Made by a program: the position numbers and the translations under genes
In this document: positions 1 to 7,875 of the stretch, one piece after another
Position numbering within the stretch: the first letter of the stretch is position 1
How the letters are laid out: every line of letters starts with the position of its first letter
The notes under the pieces: model-generated
Told to the model about the DNA's origin: nothing
The model's database searches: none
What the model saw: only the letters and a program-made list of their open reading frames with translations
Source of the DNA: UBA1801 sp035353395
GTDB lineage: Bacteria; Acidobacteriota; Holophagae; Holophagales; Holophagaceae
Direction of reading: 5' to 3'
NCBI GenBank assembly: GCA_035353395.1
Contig: DAOPZL010000006.1
Location: forward strand, 22,329-86,328
Length of the DNA: 64,000 nucleotides

Positions 1-1
1 C

Positions 2-118
2 GGCGGCTACAAGAAGTCCGGCATCGGCCGCGAGACCCACAAGATGATCCTGGAGCACCTCACCCAGAAGAAGAACATCTTCATCAGCCTGACCGAGACC
101 AAGGTCGGGTTGTACTGA
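2..118 (+). CDS. Aldehyde dehydrogenase, C-terminal end (5' partial)
   Basis: Only the last 38 codons lie in the window, ending at TGA 116-118. The peptide begins GGYKKSGIGRETHKM and ends in KVGLY. This is the conserved tail of NAD-dependent aldehyde dehydrogenases of the ExaC/AldB type, where the segment K-S-G-I-G-R-E closes the catalytic domain and the last strand takes part in oligomerisation. The catalytic Cys and the cofactor site are outside the window, so substrate cannot be judged. The next gene starts 27 bp downstream on the same strand and may be cotranscribed. Confidence 0.8.
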   Translation, partial: GGYKKSGIGRETHKMILEHLTQKKNIFISLTETKVGLY

Positions 119-145
119 GCCTCCGCTCAGCCCAGGGGAACGTTC

Positions 146-340
146 ATGGTCACGAGGGAGACGCAGGTCGAGGAACTCCTGAGGACGCCGGGCCTCATCG
201 CCTGGTTCATCCAGCGCGGCGTGTCGCCGTTCAGCTGCTACGGGGCCTTCCCGGACACCCTCGGCCGGCTGCTGGAGCTCAAGCGGGTGCCGGACCCGGA
301 CGCCTTCATCCGGGAGCTGAACGTGTTCCTCGACGGCTGA
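146..340 (+). CDS. DUF1858-like small protein
   Basis: A 64-residue protein with the layout of DUF1858 domains: an N-terminal helix of the type TQVEELLRTPG, a central turn with Cys (FSCYGAF, about residues 29-35), and a C-terminal helix ending in IRELNVFLD. DUF1858 proteins are small, often redox-associated, and usually carry a C-x-x-C or C-P pair. Here only one Cys is present, so metal binding by the monomer is doubtful. It follows the aldehyde dehydrogenase by 27 bp, which hints at a shared transcript. The family match is by pattern and the function is unknown. Confidence 0.6.
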   Translation: MVTRETQVEELLRTPGLIAWFIQRGVSPFSCYGAFPDTLGRLLELKRVPDPDAFIRELNVFLDG

Positions 341-378
341 AAGGGGGACGGAACGAATCCAGCCACATGCCGTAAAGT

Positions 379-408
379 AGAAGGGGGGGCGCGTGCGTCC
401 CCCCTTCT
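379..408 (+). promoter_or_regulatory. Hairpin in the prfB leader
   Basis: A perfect 10-bp inverted repeat (379-388 paired with 399-408, loop of 10 nt) lies between the DUF1858-like gene and prfB. No T-tract follows it, so it is a poor intrinsic terminator. Its 3' arm ends 13 nt before the prfB ATG, next to the likely ribosome binding site GGGATGG. It could affect prfB translation or protect an mRNA end. This is seen structure; the role is inferred. Confidence 0.5.
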
Positions 409-421
409 GCCGGGATGGACC

Positions 422-1522
422 ATGGACTTTGAAACCCTGATGCGGGCCAAGAACGAGCTGGAGCCCCGGGTGCGCCAGTTGTGCGCCCACCTGGACGCCG
501 AGCGCAAGGCCCTCGAACTGGAGCAGATCGAGGAGAAGGCCGCCGCGCCGGGCTTCTGGGACGATCCCGAGCAGGCCAAGCCGGTCCTGAAGGCCCGGGG
601 GATGCTGACGGACGACATCGCCCTCTCGAAGAAGCTCCAGAGCGGCCTCGAGGACCTGGAGACGGCCCTGGAACTGTCCCGGGACGATCCGGAGATGCTG
701 GCGGAGGCCGAGGGCGTGGAGAAGGCCCTCCACGACACCGTGGAGTCCTCCGAGCTGCGCATGATGCTCAGCGGCGAGATGGACCAGACCAACGCCATCG
801 TGGCCATCGCCCCGGGCGCGGGCGGCACCGAGAGCTGCGACTGGGCCGCCATGCTCCTGCGGATGTACCTGCGCTACTGCGAAGCCAAGGGCTGGCCCAC
901 GGAGATGATCGACTACCAGGACGGGGACGAGGCGGGCATCAAGGGCGCCACCTTCATCGTCTCGGCGCCCTACGCCTACGGCTACCTGCGCGCCGAGGCC
1001 GGGGTCCACCGCCTGGTGAGGATCTCCCCCTTCGACGCCGCCAAGCGCCGCCACACGAGCTTCGCGGCGGTCTACGTGAGCCCGGAGCTGGACGAGAACA
1101 TCGACCTGGAGATCCCGGAGAAGGACCTGAAGGTGGACGTCTTCCGGGCCAGCGGCGCGGGCGGGCAGCACGTGAACCGCACCGAGTCCGCCGTGCGGTT
1201 CACCCACCTGCCCACGGGCATCGTGGTGACCTGCCAGAACGAGCGCAGCCAGATCAAGAACCGCGCGACGGCCCTCAAGGTGCTGAAGGCCCGGCTGTAC
1301 GTCCTGGAGAGGAAGAAGTTCGAGGAGAAGGTGGCGGCGGCCAGCGGCGAGAAGGCCGACGTGGCCTGGGGCAGCCAGATCCGCTCCTACGTGCTGCAGC
1401 CCTACCAGATGGTCAAGGACCACCGGACCAACTGCGAGACGAGCCAGACCCAGAAGGTCCTGGACGGCGACCTGGACGAGTTCATCCGGACCCAGCTGCT
1501 GGCCAAGGGCCTCAAGGGATAG
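422..1522 (+). CDS. prfB: Peptide chain release factor 2
   Basis: Releases finished proteins at UGA and UAA stop codons on the ribosome. The 366-residue protein matches the usual RF2 length. The codon-recognition tripeptide S-P-F is at residues 202-204, and the GGQ peptidyl-hydrolysis motif at 247-249, in GAGGQHVNRTES. The ATG at 422 follows GGGATGG with good spacing. In many bacteria RF2 is made through a programmed +1 frameshift over an in-frame UGA near codon 25. Here the frame is open without interruption, so that autoregulation is absent. The Nramp gene starts 46 bp downstream. Confidence 0.97.
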   Translation: MDFETLMRAKNELEPRVRQLCAHLDAERKALELEQIEEKAAAPGFWDDPEQAKPVLKARGMLTDDIALSKKLQSGLEDLETALELSRDDPEMLAEAEGVEKALHDTVESSELRMMLSGEMDQTNAIVAIAPGAGGTESCDWAAMLLRMYLRYCEAKGWPTEMIDYQDGDEAGIKGATFIVSAPYAYGYLRAEAGVHRLVRISPFDAAKRRHTSFAAVYVSPELDENIDLEIPEKDLKVDVFRASGAGGQHVNRTESAVRFTHLPTGIVVTCQNERSQIKNRATALKVLKARLYVLERKKFEEKVAAASGEKADVAWGSQIRSYVLQPYQMVKDHRTNCETSQTQKVLDGDLDEFIRTQLLAKGLKG

Positions 1523-1568
1523 TCGTCACCCCTGGGACGATCCGCCGGTATCCGGCATCCCAGATCCC

Positions 1569-2831
1569 GTGACCTGGCTTTCCCAGCTCCGCGAACACCG
1601 GCTGCTCCGGCGACCGGCGGCGGGGCTCTGGAATCCGCTCCAGTACCTCGGGCCGGGCCTGCTGGTGACGGTGGGCTTCATCGATCCGGGGAACTGGGCC
1701 TCCAATCTCGCGGCGGGGGCCCGGTTCGGCTACCAGCTCCTCTGGGTCGTCACCCTTTCCACCCTCATGCTGATGATCCTCCAGCACAACGCGGCCCACC
1801 TGGGCATCGTCAGCGGACTCTGCCTGTCCGAATCCGCGACCCGGCACCTGCCTGCCTGGGTCTCCCGCCCGGCCCTGGGCACGGCGGTCGCCGCGGCCAT
1901 GGCCACCGCCTTCGCCGAGATCATGGGCGGCGCGATCGCCCTCGAGATGCTCTTCCACATCCCGCAGAGGCTGGGGGCAGTCCTCACGGCGCTGGTGGCC
2001 TGCGCCCTGCTGTTCTGGAACTCCTACCGCCGCATCGAGAAGCTGATCATCGGCTTCGTCTCGCTCATCGGGCTGGGGTTCCTCTTCGAGCTTTTCCTGG
2101 CCGGCATCCATTGGCCCCGCGCGCTGGCGGGCTGGCTGAGCCCGGGCCTGCCGAGGGGCTCCATGGTGATGATCATGAGCGTGCTCGGGGCGGTGGTGAT
2201 GCCCCACAACCTCTTCCTGCACTCGGAGTTCATCCAGAGCCGCCGGTGGAGCGCCCAGGGGGACGAGGCGATCCGGAGCCACCTCCGCTTCGAGCTGTTC
2301 GACACCCTGTTCGGGATGGTCTCGGGCTGGGCCATCAACAGCGCCATGATCCTGCTGGCGGCCGCGACCTTCCACCAGCAGGGGGTTCCCGTGGACTCCC
2401 TGGAACAATCGGAGGTCATGCTGAGGCCCATCCTTGGGTCCGGGGCCGCCCTCGTCTTCGCGCTGGCGCTGCTCTGCTCCGGGCTCGCCTCCTCGATCAC
2501 CGCCGGCATGGCGGGAGGCTCCATCTTCGCGGGGATCTTCGGCCGAGCCTACGACATCGAGGACCGTGTCTCCCGGGTGGGCATCGCCCTGACCCTGGTC
2601 CCCGCGACGCTCGCCGCCTTCTTCGCGACCGGCAGCCTCGGCGCCCTGATCTGGTCCCAGGTGCTGCTGAGCATCCAGCTTCCCGTCACGATCATCCTGC
2701 AGATCGGCATGACCTCCTCCCCCAAGGTCATGGGGCGGTACGCCAACCCTCGCCTGGGTAAGGCCCTGCTCTGGACCGTCGCGGGGGTGGTCATCGGCCT
2801 GAACCTGCTGCTGCTGAAGAGCTTCTGGTGA
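1569..2831 (+). CDS. Nramp-family divalent metal transporter
   Basis: A 420-residue inner-membrane protein of the Nramp (SLC11) family, which imports Mn2+ or Fe2+ with protons. It shows the two metal-site signatures: D-P-G-N in the first membrane helix (residues 39-42, FIDPGNWASN) and M-P-H in the sixth (211-213, VVMPHNLFLHS). About eleven hydrophobic segments can be counted. The start is a GTG at 1569; no better ATG lies upstream before the prfB stop. Mn2+ versus Fe2+ preference cannot be told from the motifs. No metal-regulator site was recognised upstream. Confidence 0.9.
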   Translation: MTWLSQLREHRLLRRPAAGLWNPLQYLGPGLLVTVGFIDPGNWASNLAAGARFGYQLLWVVTLSTLMLMILQHNAAHLGIVSGLCLSESATRHLPAWVSRPALGTAVAAAMATAFAEIMGGAIALEMLFHIPQRLGAVLTALVACALLFWNSYRRIEKLIIGFVSLIGLGFLFELFLAGIHWPRALAGWLSPGLPRGSMVMIMSVLGAVVMPHNLFLHSEFIQSRRWSAQGDEAIRSHLRFELFDTLFGMVSGWAINSAMILLAAATFHQQGVPVDSLEQSEVMLRPILGSGAALVFALALLCSGLASSITAGMAGGSIFAGIFGRAYDIEDRVSRVGIALTLVPATLAAFFATGSLGALIWSQVLLSIQLPVTIILQIGMTSSPKVMGRYANPRLGKALLWTVAGVVIGLNLLLLKSFW

Positions 2832-2898
2832 CCGAGGGCGGAATGGTATAACCAGGGGGCGCCCCCCGCCTTGGTCGTGCGCTCCGCCGGGGGGTGCC

Positions 2899-3741
2899 TT
2901 GCCTGTCGCCGCTGTCCTTCTCGCGTTCGGCTCCGCCGTCATCCACGCCCTCTGGAACGTGATGCTGAAGCGGACGAAGGACATGGATTCAGCCTCCGCA
3001 GGCGTCTTCGCTGTGGCGCTGCTCGCTGCGGGAGGGGCCAGCCTGCTCGTGCCCGGCCGGGCCTTCCCGGATTCCGGCGCCCTTCTCTGGGGGCTTGCGG
3101 CGGGGCTCTGCGAGGGGGGCTACTTCGTGGGGCTGGTCCGGTCCCTGGAGCGGGCCCCCCTCGGGTGGAGCTACACCTGGATGCGGGGCAGCTCCATCGT
3201 GCTCGTGTGGCCCGTCTCGGTGCTGCTGATGGGCGAGGCGTTCCGCCCGTCCTCCCTCGCGTGCGTGATCGCGGTCTGCGCGGGGCTGGGGCTCCTCGGC
3301 CTCGCATCCGGCCAGCGGAGGGCGCCCGGCGCGGCGGCCTGGGCCCTTTCCACGGGGGTGTTCATCGCCGGCTACAACCTGTGCTACAAGCTCTCCCTGG
3401 CCCACGGCGTCCAGCCGCTGGCGCTCTTCAGCCTCTCCATGGCGGTGGGGCTGCCCATCCAGACCTGCGTGCGCATCCGGCGGCGGGGCTGGGCCTCCTT
3501 CCGGATCCTGCCGGAACGGCCGGGGCTGGTGCTCGCGGCCGGGCTCCTCTGCACCCTGGGGTTCGCGCTCTTCCTGGTGGCCCTCTCGATGACCGGGGCC
3601 GCCGCCGTGACCACCATCCGGAACACCTCCGTGGCCTTCACGATGGTGTTCTCCCTGGCGCTGGGGGAGCGGCACCGCCGGCGCGAGTGGCTGGGTGCGG
3701 CCCTGGTGACCCTCGGCGCCCTCGGCCTCGGGTGGAAGTGA
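2899..3741 (+). CDS. EamA/DMT-superfamily permease
   Basis: A 280-residue protein of about ten hydrophobic helices built as two EamA-type halves, each with the typical small-residue-rich first helix (first half AFGSAVIHALWNVMLKR). DMT permeases of this kind export or exchange small metabolites; the substrate cannot be read from sequence. The start is taken as TTG at 2899, just after a G-rich stretch that could serve as binding site; a GTG at 2894 is out of frame. A second, unrelated DMT protein lies at 12262. The two share family features but are clearly different sequences. Confidence 0.75.
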   Translation: MPVAAVLLAFGSAVIHALWNVMLKRTKDMDSASAGVFAVALLAAGGASLLVPGRAFPDSGALLWGLAAGLCEGGYFVGLVRSLERAPLGWSYTWMRGSSIVLVWPVSVLLMGEAFRPSSLACVIAVCAGLGLLGLASGQRRAPGAAAWALSTGVFIAGYNLCYKLSLAHGVQPLALFSLSMAVGLPIQTCVRIRRRGWASFRILPERPGLVLAAGLLCTLGFALFLVALSMTGAAAVTTIRNTSVAFTMVFSLALGERHRRREWLGAALVTLGALGLGWK

Positions 3742-3792
3742 TCCCTGGCGCGGATAGGGTGTCATGATGGCTCTCTCGCACGAGGAGGATCC

Positions 3793-4308
3793 ATGTTCAG
3801 GCATCTCGATGATTTCAGGTCGTGCTGGCGGGAGGAAGGCGCCAAGACCCTGGAAGTCTTCAACGCCATTCCGGACGAGGCGATGGGTGTGGCCGTCACG
3901 CCGGAGCACCGGGATCTCCGGCGCCTCGCCTGGCACCTGGTCGAGACCCTGATCGAGATGCCCGGCCACTGCGGGCTGGAGATCGCGGGGAGCCAGCTGG
4001 TCCAGGGCGGCTTCATCGTCGCCCCTCCCGGAACCATGAAGGAGATCTCGGACGCCTACGCGGCGGCCTCGGACTCGCTCCTGGAGGCGCTCCGGGCCTG
4101 GACGGACGGCGACCTGGAGACCGAGGACGAGATGTACGGCGACCGGTTCAAGCGCGGCATCACGCTCTTCATCCTGGTCATGCACCAGGCCCATCACCGG
4201 GGCCAGATGACGGTGCTCATGCGGCAGGCCGGGCTGAAGGTGCCCGGCCTCTATGGCCCGGCCAAGGAGGGCTGGGCGGCCTTCGGGATGGAGGCTCCGA
4301 GCGTCTGA
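3793..4308 (+). CDS. DinB-family protein
   Basis: A 171-residue four-helix-bundle protein of the DinB/YfiT type. The metal-binding histidines are visible: one in the segment RLAWHLVET (about residue 43) and two in HQAHHRGQ (about 130-137), the layout typical of the family. Members include metal-dependent thiol transferases that use bacillithiol or mycothiol, and many of unknown role. A link to the bacillithiol genes bshC-bshB1 at 34-36 kb is possible but not shown by position. The ATG at 3793 follows GAGGA with good spacing. Confidence 0.8.
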   Translation: MFRHLDDFRSCWREEGAKTLEVFNAIPDEAMGVAVTPEHRDLRRLAWHLVETLIEMPGHCGLEIAGSQLVQGGFIVAPPGTMKEISDAYAAASDSLLEALRAWTDGDLETEDEMYGDRFKRGITLFILVMHQAHHRGQMTVLMRQAGLKVPGLYGPAKEGWAAFGMEAPSV

Positions 4309-4379
4309 AGGCCGGGAGGGAGGCCGTTCGTCCGGAACGCTGGTAGGATCTGACCCGCCACATCCGGAAGGAGGGCCCC

Positions 4380-5057
4380 ATGTTCCGCTGGTTGACGTGT
4401 CTCTTGCTGGCCGCGATCCCGGTCTTCTCGTCCGACATCTCGTCCCTCTCCGACAAGGAGGTCGGGAGCGGCCTCAAGGAGGCGCTGGTGCAGGGCGTCG
4501 GGAAGGCCGTAGGCCGGCTCTCCGCGGCGGACGGCTACCTCGGCGACCCGAAGGTGAAGATCCCGCTGCCGCCGTCGATGGAGAAGGCCGCGAAGATGCT
4601 GCGCAACGTGGGCATGGGGAAGTACGCGGACCGGCTCGTCACGACCATGAACCGCGCCGCGGAATCGGCCGTTGCCGAAGCCAAGCCCATCCTGCTGGAC
4701 GGCGTGAAGAAGATGACCCTGGACGACGCCAGGGGCATCCTCGCCGGTCCCGAGGACAGCGCGACGCAGTATTTCAGGAAGACCTGCGGGGAGAACATCG
4801 TCCAGAAGTTCCTGCCCAAGGTGAAGGAGGCCACGGCCAAGGTGAAGCTGGCCGAGGACTACAACCGCTTCGCCGCGCCCGCGGCCCAGCTGGGGCTCAT
4901 CGAGGCCCGGGACGCGGATCTGGACCAGTACGTCACCCGCAAGGCCGTGGACGGCCTCTTCCTCGTCATCGCCGAGCAGGAGAAGGCCATCCGCGCCGAT
5001 CCCGTGGGCCAGGCGAGCAGGCTGCTGAGGAAGGTCTTCGGGAGCCTGCTGGAGTGA
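4380..5057 (+). CDS. DUF4197 family exported protein
   Basis: A 225-residue protein with an N-terminal hydrophobic segment (about residues 3-17) that reads as a signal peptide, followed by an all-helical DUF4197 domain. Recognisable stretches are the GLKEAL motif near the mature N-terminus, MRNVG/LRNVG-type sequence around residue 75, and a C-terminal GLFLVIAEQEKAIR helix. DUF4197 proteins are periplasmic or exported and of unknown function. The ATG follows GGAGGGCCCC. A bidirectional hairpin terminator separates it from efp on the opposite strand. Confidence 0.8.
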   Translation: MFRWLTCLLLAAIPVFSSDISSLSDKEVGSGLKEALVQGVGKAVGRLSAADGYLGDPKVKIPLPPSMEKAAKMLRNVGMGKYADRLVTTMNRAAESAVAEAKPILLDGVKKMTLDDARGILAGPEDSATQYFRKTCGENIVQKFLPKVKEATAKVKLAEDYNRFAAPAAQLGLIEARDADLDQYVTRKAVDGLFLVIAEQEKAIRADPVGQASRLLRKVFGSLLE

Positions 5058-5060
5058 ACG

Positions 5061-5082
5061 AAAAAGGCCCCGGAGGGCCTTT
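5061..5082 (-). terminator. Intrinsic terminator of efp (shared with DUF4197 gene)
   Basis: An 8-bp perfect stem (5063-5070 with 5075-5082, loop CGGA) sits between two convergent genes. Read on the minus strand the stem is followed by a run of five T, so it serves efp well. In the plus direction only three T follow, so termination there would be weaker. Confidence 0.8.
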
Positions 5083-5103
5083 CCCGCAGGGAGCTCGGCT
5101 GGG

Positions 5104-5670
5104 CTACTTGATCCGCTCCATGTAGGTCCGGTCGCCGGTGTTGACGCGGATCTTCTCGCCGCTCTCGATGTAGGGGGGCACGTTCACCGTGATGCCGTTC
5201 TCGAGCTTGGCGGGCTTGTAGGAGCCGGTGGCGTTGGCGTTCTTCATGACGGGCTCGGTGTCCAGGATCTCCAGGACGACGCTGGGGGGAAGGGTCACGG
5301 ACAGGGCCGTGCCCTCGTAGAACTCGATCTCCACCTCCATGTTGGGGTGGAGGAAGACCAGGTCGTCACCCAGGATGTCCTTTGCCAGCTCGGTCTGCTC
5401 GTAGGTCTCGTTGTTCATGAACACGAGGTGGTCGCCGTCCTCGTAGAGGAACTCCATCTTGACCTGCTCGAGGCTCGCCTTGTCGATCTTGTCGGAGGAC
5501 CCGAAACGGTTCTCGCGGTTGATCCCGTCCTTCAGTCGCTTCATCTTCGTGACGATGCGGGCGGGCAGGTTGCCCGGGGTCTGGTGCTCCACGCTGGTGA
5601 CCCGGCAGAGCTCACCTTCGTAGTTGATGATCATGCCGACGCGGACCTGGGTGGCAAGGATGTAAGGCAT
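5104..5670 (-). CDS. efp: Translation elongation factor P
   Basis: Rescues ribosomes stalled at polyproline. The 188-residue protein has the three beta-barrel domains of EF-P: KOW-like N-domain, OB domain with FMNNETYEQTE near residues 84-94, and C-domain with VNTGDRTYMERIK at the end. Aligned without gaps to Escherichia coli EF-P, the tip of the domain I loop reads T-P-G-N-L-P, which puts Asn at position 34 where E. coli has the beta-lysylated Lys34. Arg (rhamnosylated) and Lys are the better-known residues here. No EF-P modification gene is in the window. The gene is monocistronic with its own terminator. Confidence 0.96.
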   Translation of the reverse strand: MPYILATQVRVGMIINYEGELCRVTSVEHQTPGNLPARIVTKMKRLKDGINRENRFGSSDKIDKASLEQVKMEFLYEDGDHLVFMNNETYEQTELAKDILGDDLVFLHPNMEVEIEFYEGTALSVTLPPSVVLEILDTEPVMKNANATGSYKPAKLENGITVNVPPYIESGEKIRVNTGDRTYMERIK

Positions 5671-5740
5671 GGGTGCTCCGTCCCTCAGGAAGGTTCAACC
5701 CGCCGGGGGCACCTGACTGTGCGGCCCACGTCGGCGGGTC

Positions 5741-5815
5741 TGGTGGGCGTACCTGGATTCGAACCAGGGACTTCTACCGTGTGAAGATAGCACTCTACCG
5801 CTGAGTTATACGCCC
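5741..5815 (-). tRNA. tRNA-Val (CAC)
   Basis: On the minus strand the sequence folds as a 75-nt tRNA. The acceptor stem starts GGGCGTA and pairs with TACGCCC, followed by A and an encoded CCA. The D arm is ACTC-AGCGGTA-GAGT, and the anticodon stem is CTATC/GGTAG with loop TTCACAC, giving anticodon CAC (valine, codon GUG). The T arm is CCTGG-TTCGAAT-CCAGG. The short variable loop makes it a class I tRNA. It lies between efp and the carbonic-anhydrase-like gene. Confidence 0.96.
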
Positions 5816-5963
5816 AAGGCATTCAAGAATACCCGATCGCGCCGGAATGTCCAGCCCCGAAATCGGAGAGGGCAGGGCACGGCGGGAATCCGTTGCGGCA
5901 GAATGTCCTGGATCCCGCGCGCGGATGCGCGGGAAGTCACGCGACGAGTTCCGGAGGTCCCGC

Positions 5964-6545
5964 ATGATCCGACCGTTCCAAGGCATGGCCCCCCGCTTCG
6001 GAAGCCGCGTCTTCGTCGCCCCCGACGCGACGGTGGTCGGGGATGTGGAGATCGGGGACGACGCCTCGATCTGGTTCAACTGCGTCCTCCGGGGGGACGT
6101 CAACTGGATCCGCATCGGCGCCCGCAGCAACGTCCAGGATCTCTGCTGCCTGCACGTCAAGAACGGGAAGTTCCCCCTGCGGGTGGAGGAGGAGGTGAGC
6201 GTCGCCCACCAGGTGATGCTGCACGGATGCACGCTCAGGAAGGGCTGTCTCGTGGGCATGTCCAGCACGGTCATGGACGGCGCGGAGGTCGGCGAGGGGT
6301 GCCTCGTCGCGGCGGGCTCCCTGCTGCGGGAGGGGTTCGTGGCCCCCCCGGGCACCCTGGTGGCAGGCTGGCCGGCCGTGGTGAAGGGCGAGCTGAAGCC
6401 GAGCCAGCGGGAGCGCCTGGAGGGAATCTGGCGGAGGTACGTGCGCTACAAGGAGGCCTACTTCGCGGACGGCTGGCCCGCGGCCGAGGCTCCCCGCGTC
6501 GAGTGCCCCCGTCCCGGCTTCGCGCAGGGGCACGAATGGCCTTGA
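5964..6545 (+). CDS. Gamma-carbonic anhydrase-like left-handed beta-helix protein
   Basis: A 193-residue hexapeptide-repeat protein. Repeats such as VFVAPDATVVGDVEIGDDASIW mark a left-handed beta-helix (motif shown shortened: positions about 13-34). The metal site of the family is formed by three His: here one in CLHVKNG and two in VAHQVMLHG. Related proteins (YrdA, PaaY, gamma-CA) are carbonic anhydrases, thioesterases or of unknown activity. The start ATG at 5964 is preferred because GGAGG lies six bases upstream; an open frame extends back to 5847 without a ribosome binding site. The C-terminal 25 residues past the helix are unusual and Pro-rich. Confidence 0.85.
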   Translation: MIRPFQGMAPRFGSRVFVAPDATVVGDVEIGDDASIWFNCVLRGDVNWIRIGARSNVQDLCCLHVKNGKFPLRVEEEVSVAHQVMLHGCTLRKGCLVGMSSTVMDGAEVGEGCLVAAGSLLREGFVAPPGTLVAGWPAVVKGELKPSQRERLEGIWRRYVRYKEAYFADGWPAAEAPRVECPRPGFAQGHEWP

Positions 6546-6679
6546 GCCCGGGGGCCGGCCTCCGGATCCTTGATGGATTCATGGCCCAGGCCGGGAATGA
6601 TTCTTCCGGCGGGGCGCATGCAACCCTTCCCATCTTCCGGTAGGCTCTCTAGACTCGTTCCATCCGAACAACCGAGCCT

Positions 6680-7750
6680 ATGCATCCACACCTCCTCCTC
6701 CGTGTCCACACAGATCTCAGGTCGGGCCTCGGGCATGTCGTCAGGTCCCAGGTCATCCACGAGCAGTGGAAGGCCATGGGAGGGGCGTGCACGCTCGTGG
6801 TCTCAGGGGACGATTCCGCCAGGAGGATCGGCGCCGGGCTCCATCCGTTCCGGGACGAGCCCCTGGGCTGCGGGGTCGTGGATGTCGGGACCGAAGCCCA
6901 CGCGCCCGTGCCCGAGGACGTGAAGGCGGGAGCCGCGGTCGTGCTGCTGGACCAGGGCGAGATCACGGCCGAGCAGGTCCAGGCCTTGCGGCCCCTGAAG
7001 GTGGCGGTCATGGAGGACGGCGGCGAGGCGCACGAGCACGCCGACCTGCTCTTCCAGCCCTACCTCGACGGAATCAGCTGGGCCAGCACGCCCTTGAGGA
7101 ACCTCGACGGCCGCAAGGTCCGCCCCTGGGAGACGTCCCACGGCCGCTGCAGGGTCCTGCGCGGGGCCTCGTTCATTCCCGTCAGTTCGGCCGTGGTCCG
7201 CAGGCGCCCCAAGCGGGAGCCGCTGCAGCCCCTGGCCGTGCACAAGCTCCTGGTCCACTTCGAGGAGGCGGACGGCGCGGAACTGGCCGCGCAGGCCCAC
7301 CGGGTCCTGGCGGACATGGCGCGAGCGGGGAGATGGTCCGGCTCCTGCACGCTGGTGGCTCCCGGCGGCCTGGATGCGAAGCCGTTCCCGGGGTGCCGGG
7401 TGGTCGACCGCCTCCCCGACCCGGCCAGCCGCCTGGAGGAGTTCGATGCCCTCTGGTGCTCCGGGGGCGGGGAACTGGCGGACGCGATCTGCCTGGGCGT
7501 TCCGGTCGCCGCATGGACCGGGGACGAACACAAGCACCGCATCCTGGGGGACATCGCCCTGGCGAACGGCTGCTACAACCTGGGGATCGGATCGGACTCG
7601 GACCGGGAAGCCACGGCGGACGCCCTCGAGCAGTGGCTCGGCCCCGAAGGCCAGGAGACGCGCCAGGAGCAGACGAGGGACGGCAGGCTGCTGGTGGACG
7701 GCATGGGCGCCAGCCGAGTGGTCCAGGAACTGTGGGCCCTGGCTCAATAA
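6680..7750 (+). CDS. PseG/SpsG-like glycosyltransferase-fold protein
   Basis: A 356-residue protein with two Rossmann-like halves. The N-terminus (RVHTDLRSGLGHVVRSQ) carries the D-x-x-x-x-G-x-G-H-x-x-R signature of PseG, the UDP-sugar hydrolase of pseudaminic acid synthesis, including the catalytic-type His. The second half ends in a nucleotide-sugar-site-like stretch (CSGGGELADAICLGVP). No other pseudaminic or legionaminic acid gene is nearby, so the reaction may differ. The gene begins 134 bp after the carbonic-anhydrase-like gene, and the rplM promoter begins just behind its stop. Confidence 0.6.
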   Translation: MHPHLLLRVHTDLRSGLGHVVRSQVIHEQWKAMGGACTLVVSGDDSARRIGAGLHPFRDEPLGCGVVDVGTEAHAPVPEDVKAGAAVVLLDQGEITAEQVQALRPLKVAVMEDGGEAHEHADLLFQPYLDGISWASTPLRNLDGRKVRPWETSHGRCRVLRGASFIPVSSAVVRRRPKREPLQPLAVHKLLVHFEEADGAELAAQAHRVLADMARAGRWSGSCTLVAPGGLDAKPFPGCRVVDRLPDPASRLEEFDALWCSGGGELADAICLGVPVAAWTGDEHKHRILGDIALANGCYNLGIGSDSDREATADALEQWLGPEGQETRQEQTRDGRLLVDGMGASRVVQELWALAQ

Positions 7751-7776
7751 AACGGCATATTTACCGAAATCAACCC

Positions 7777-7805
7777 TTGACCCACGCCCCCCCTGGGGAT
7801 AAGGT
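7777..7805 (+). promoter_or_regulatory. Sigma-70-type promoter of rplM-rpsI
   Basis: TTGACC (7777-7782) and TAAGGT (7800-7805) are separated by 17 bp, the ideal spacing for a housekeeping promoter. It lies 70 bp before the rplM start, leaving a leader of about 60 nt. Confidence 0.65.
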
Positions 7806-7875
7806 AATCCTTCTGCCTCTCCATCGAGTGGATGAGCTGCAGCAACGGTTTCCGTACAGGTTTCGGAGTTCGGCC

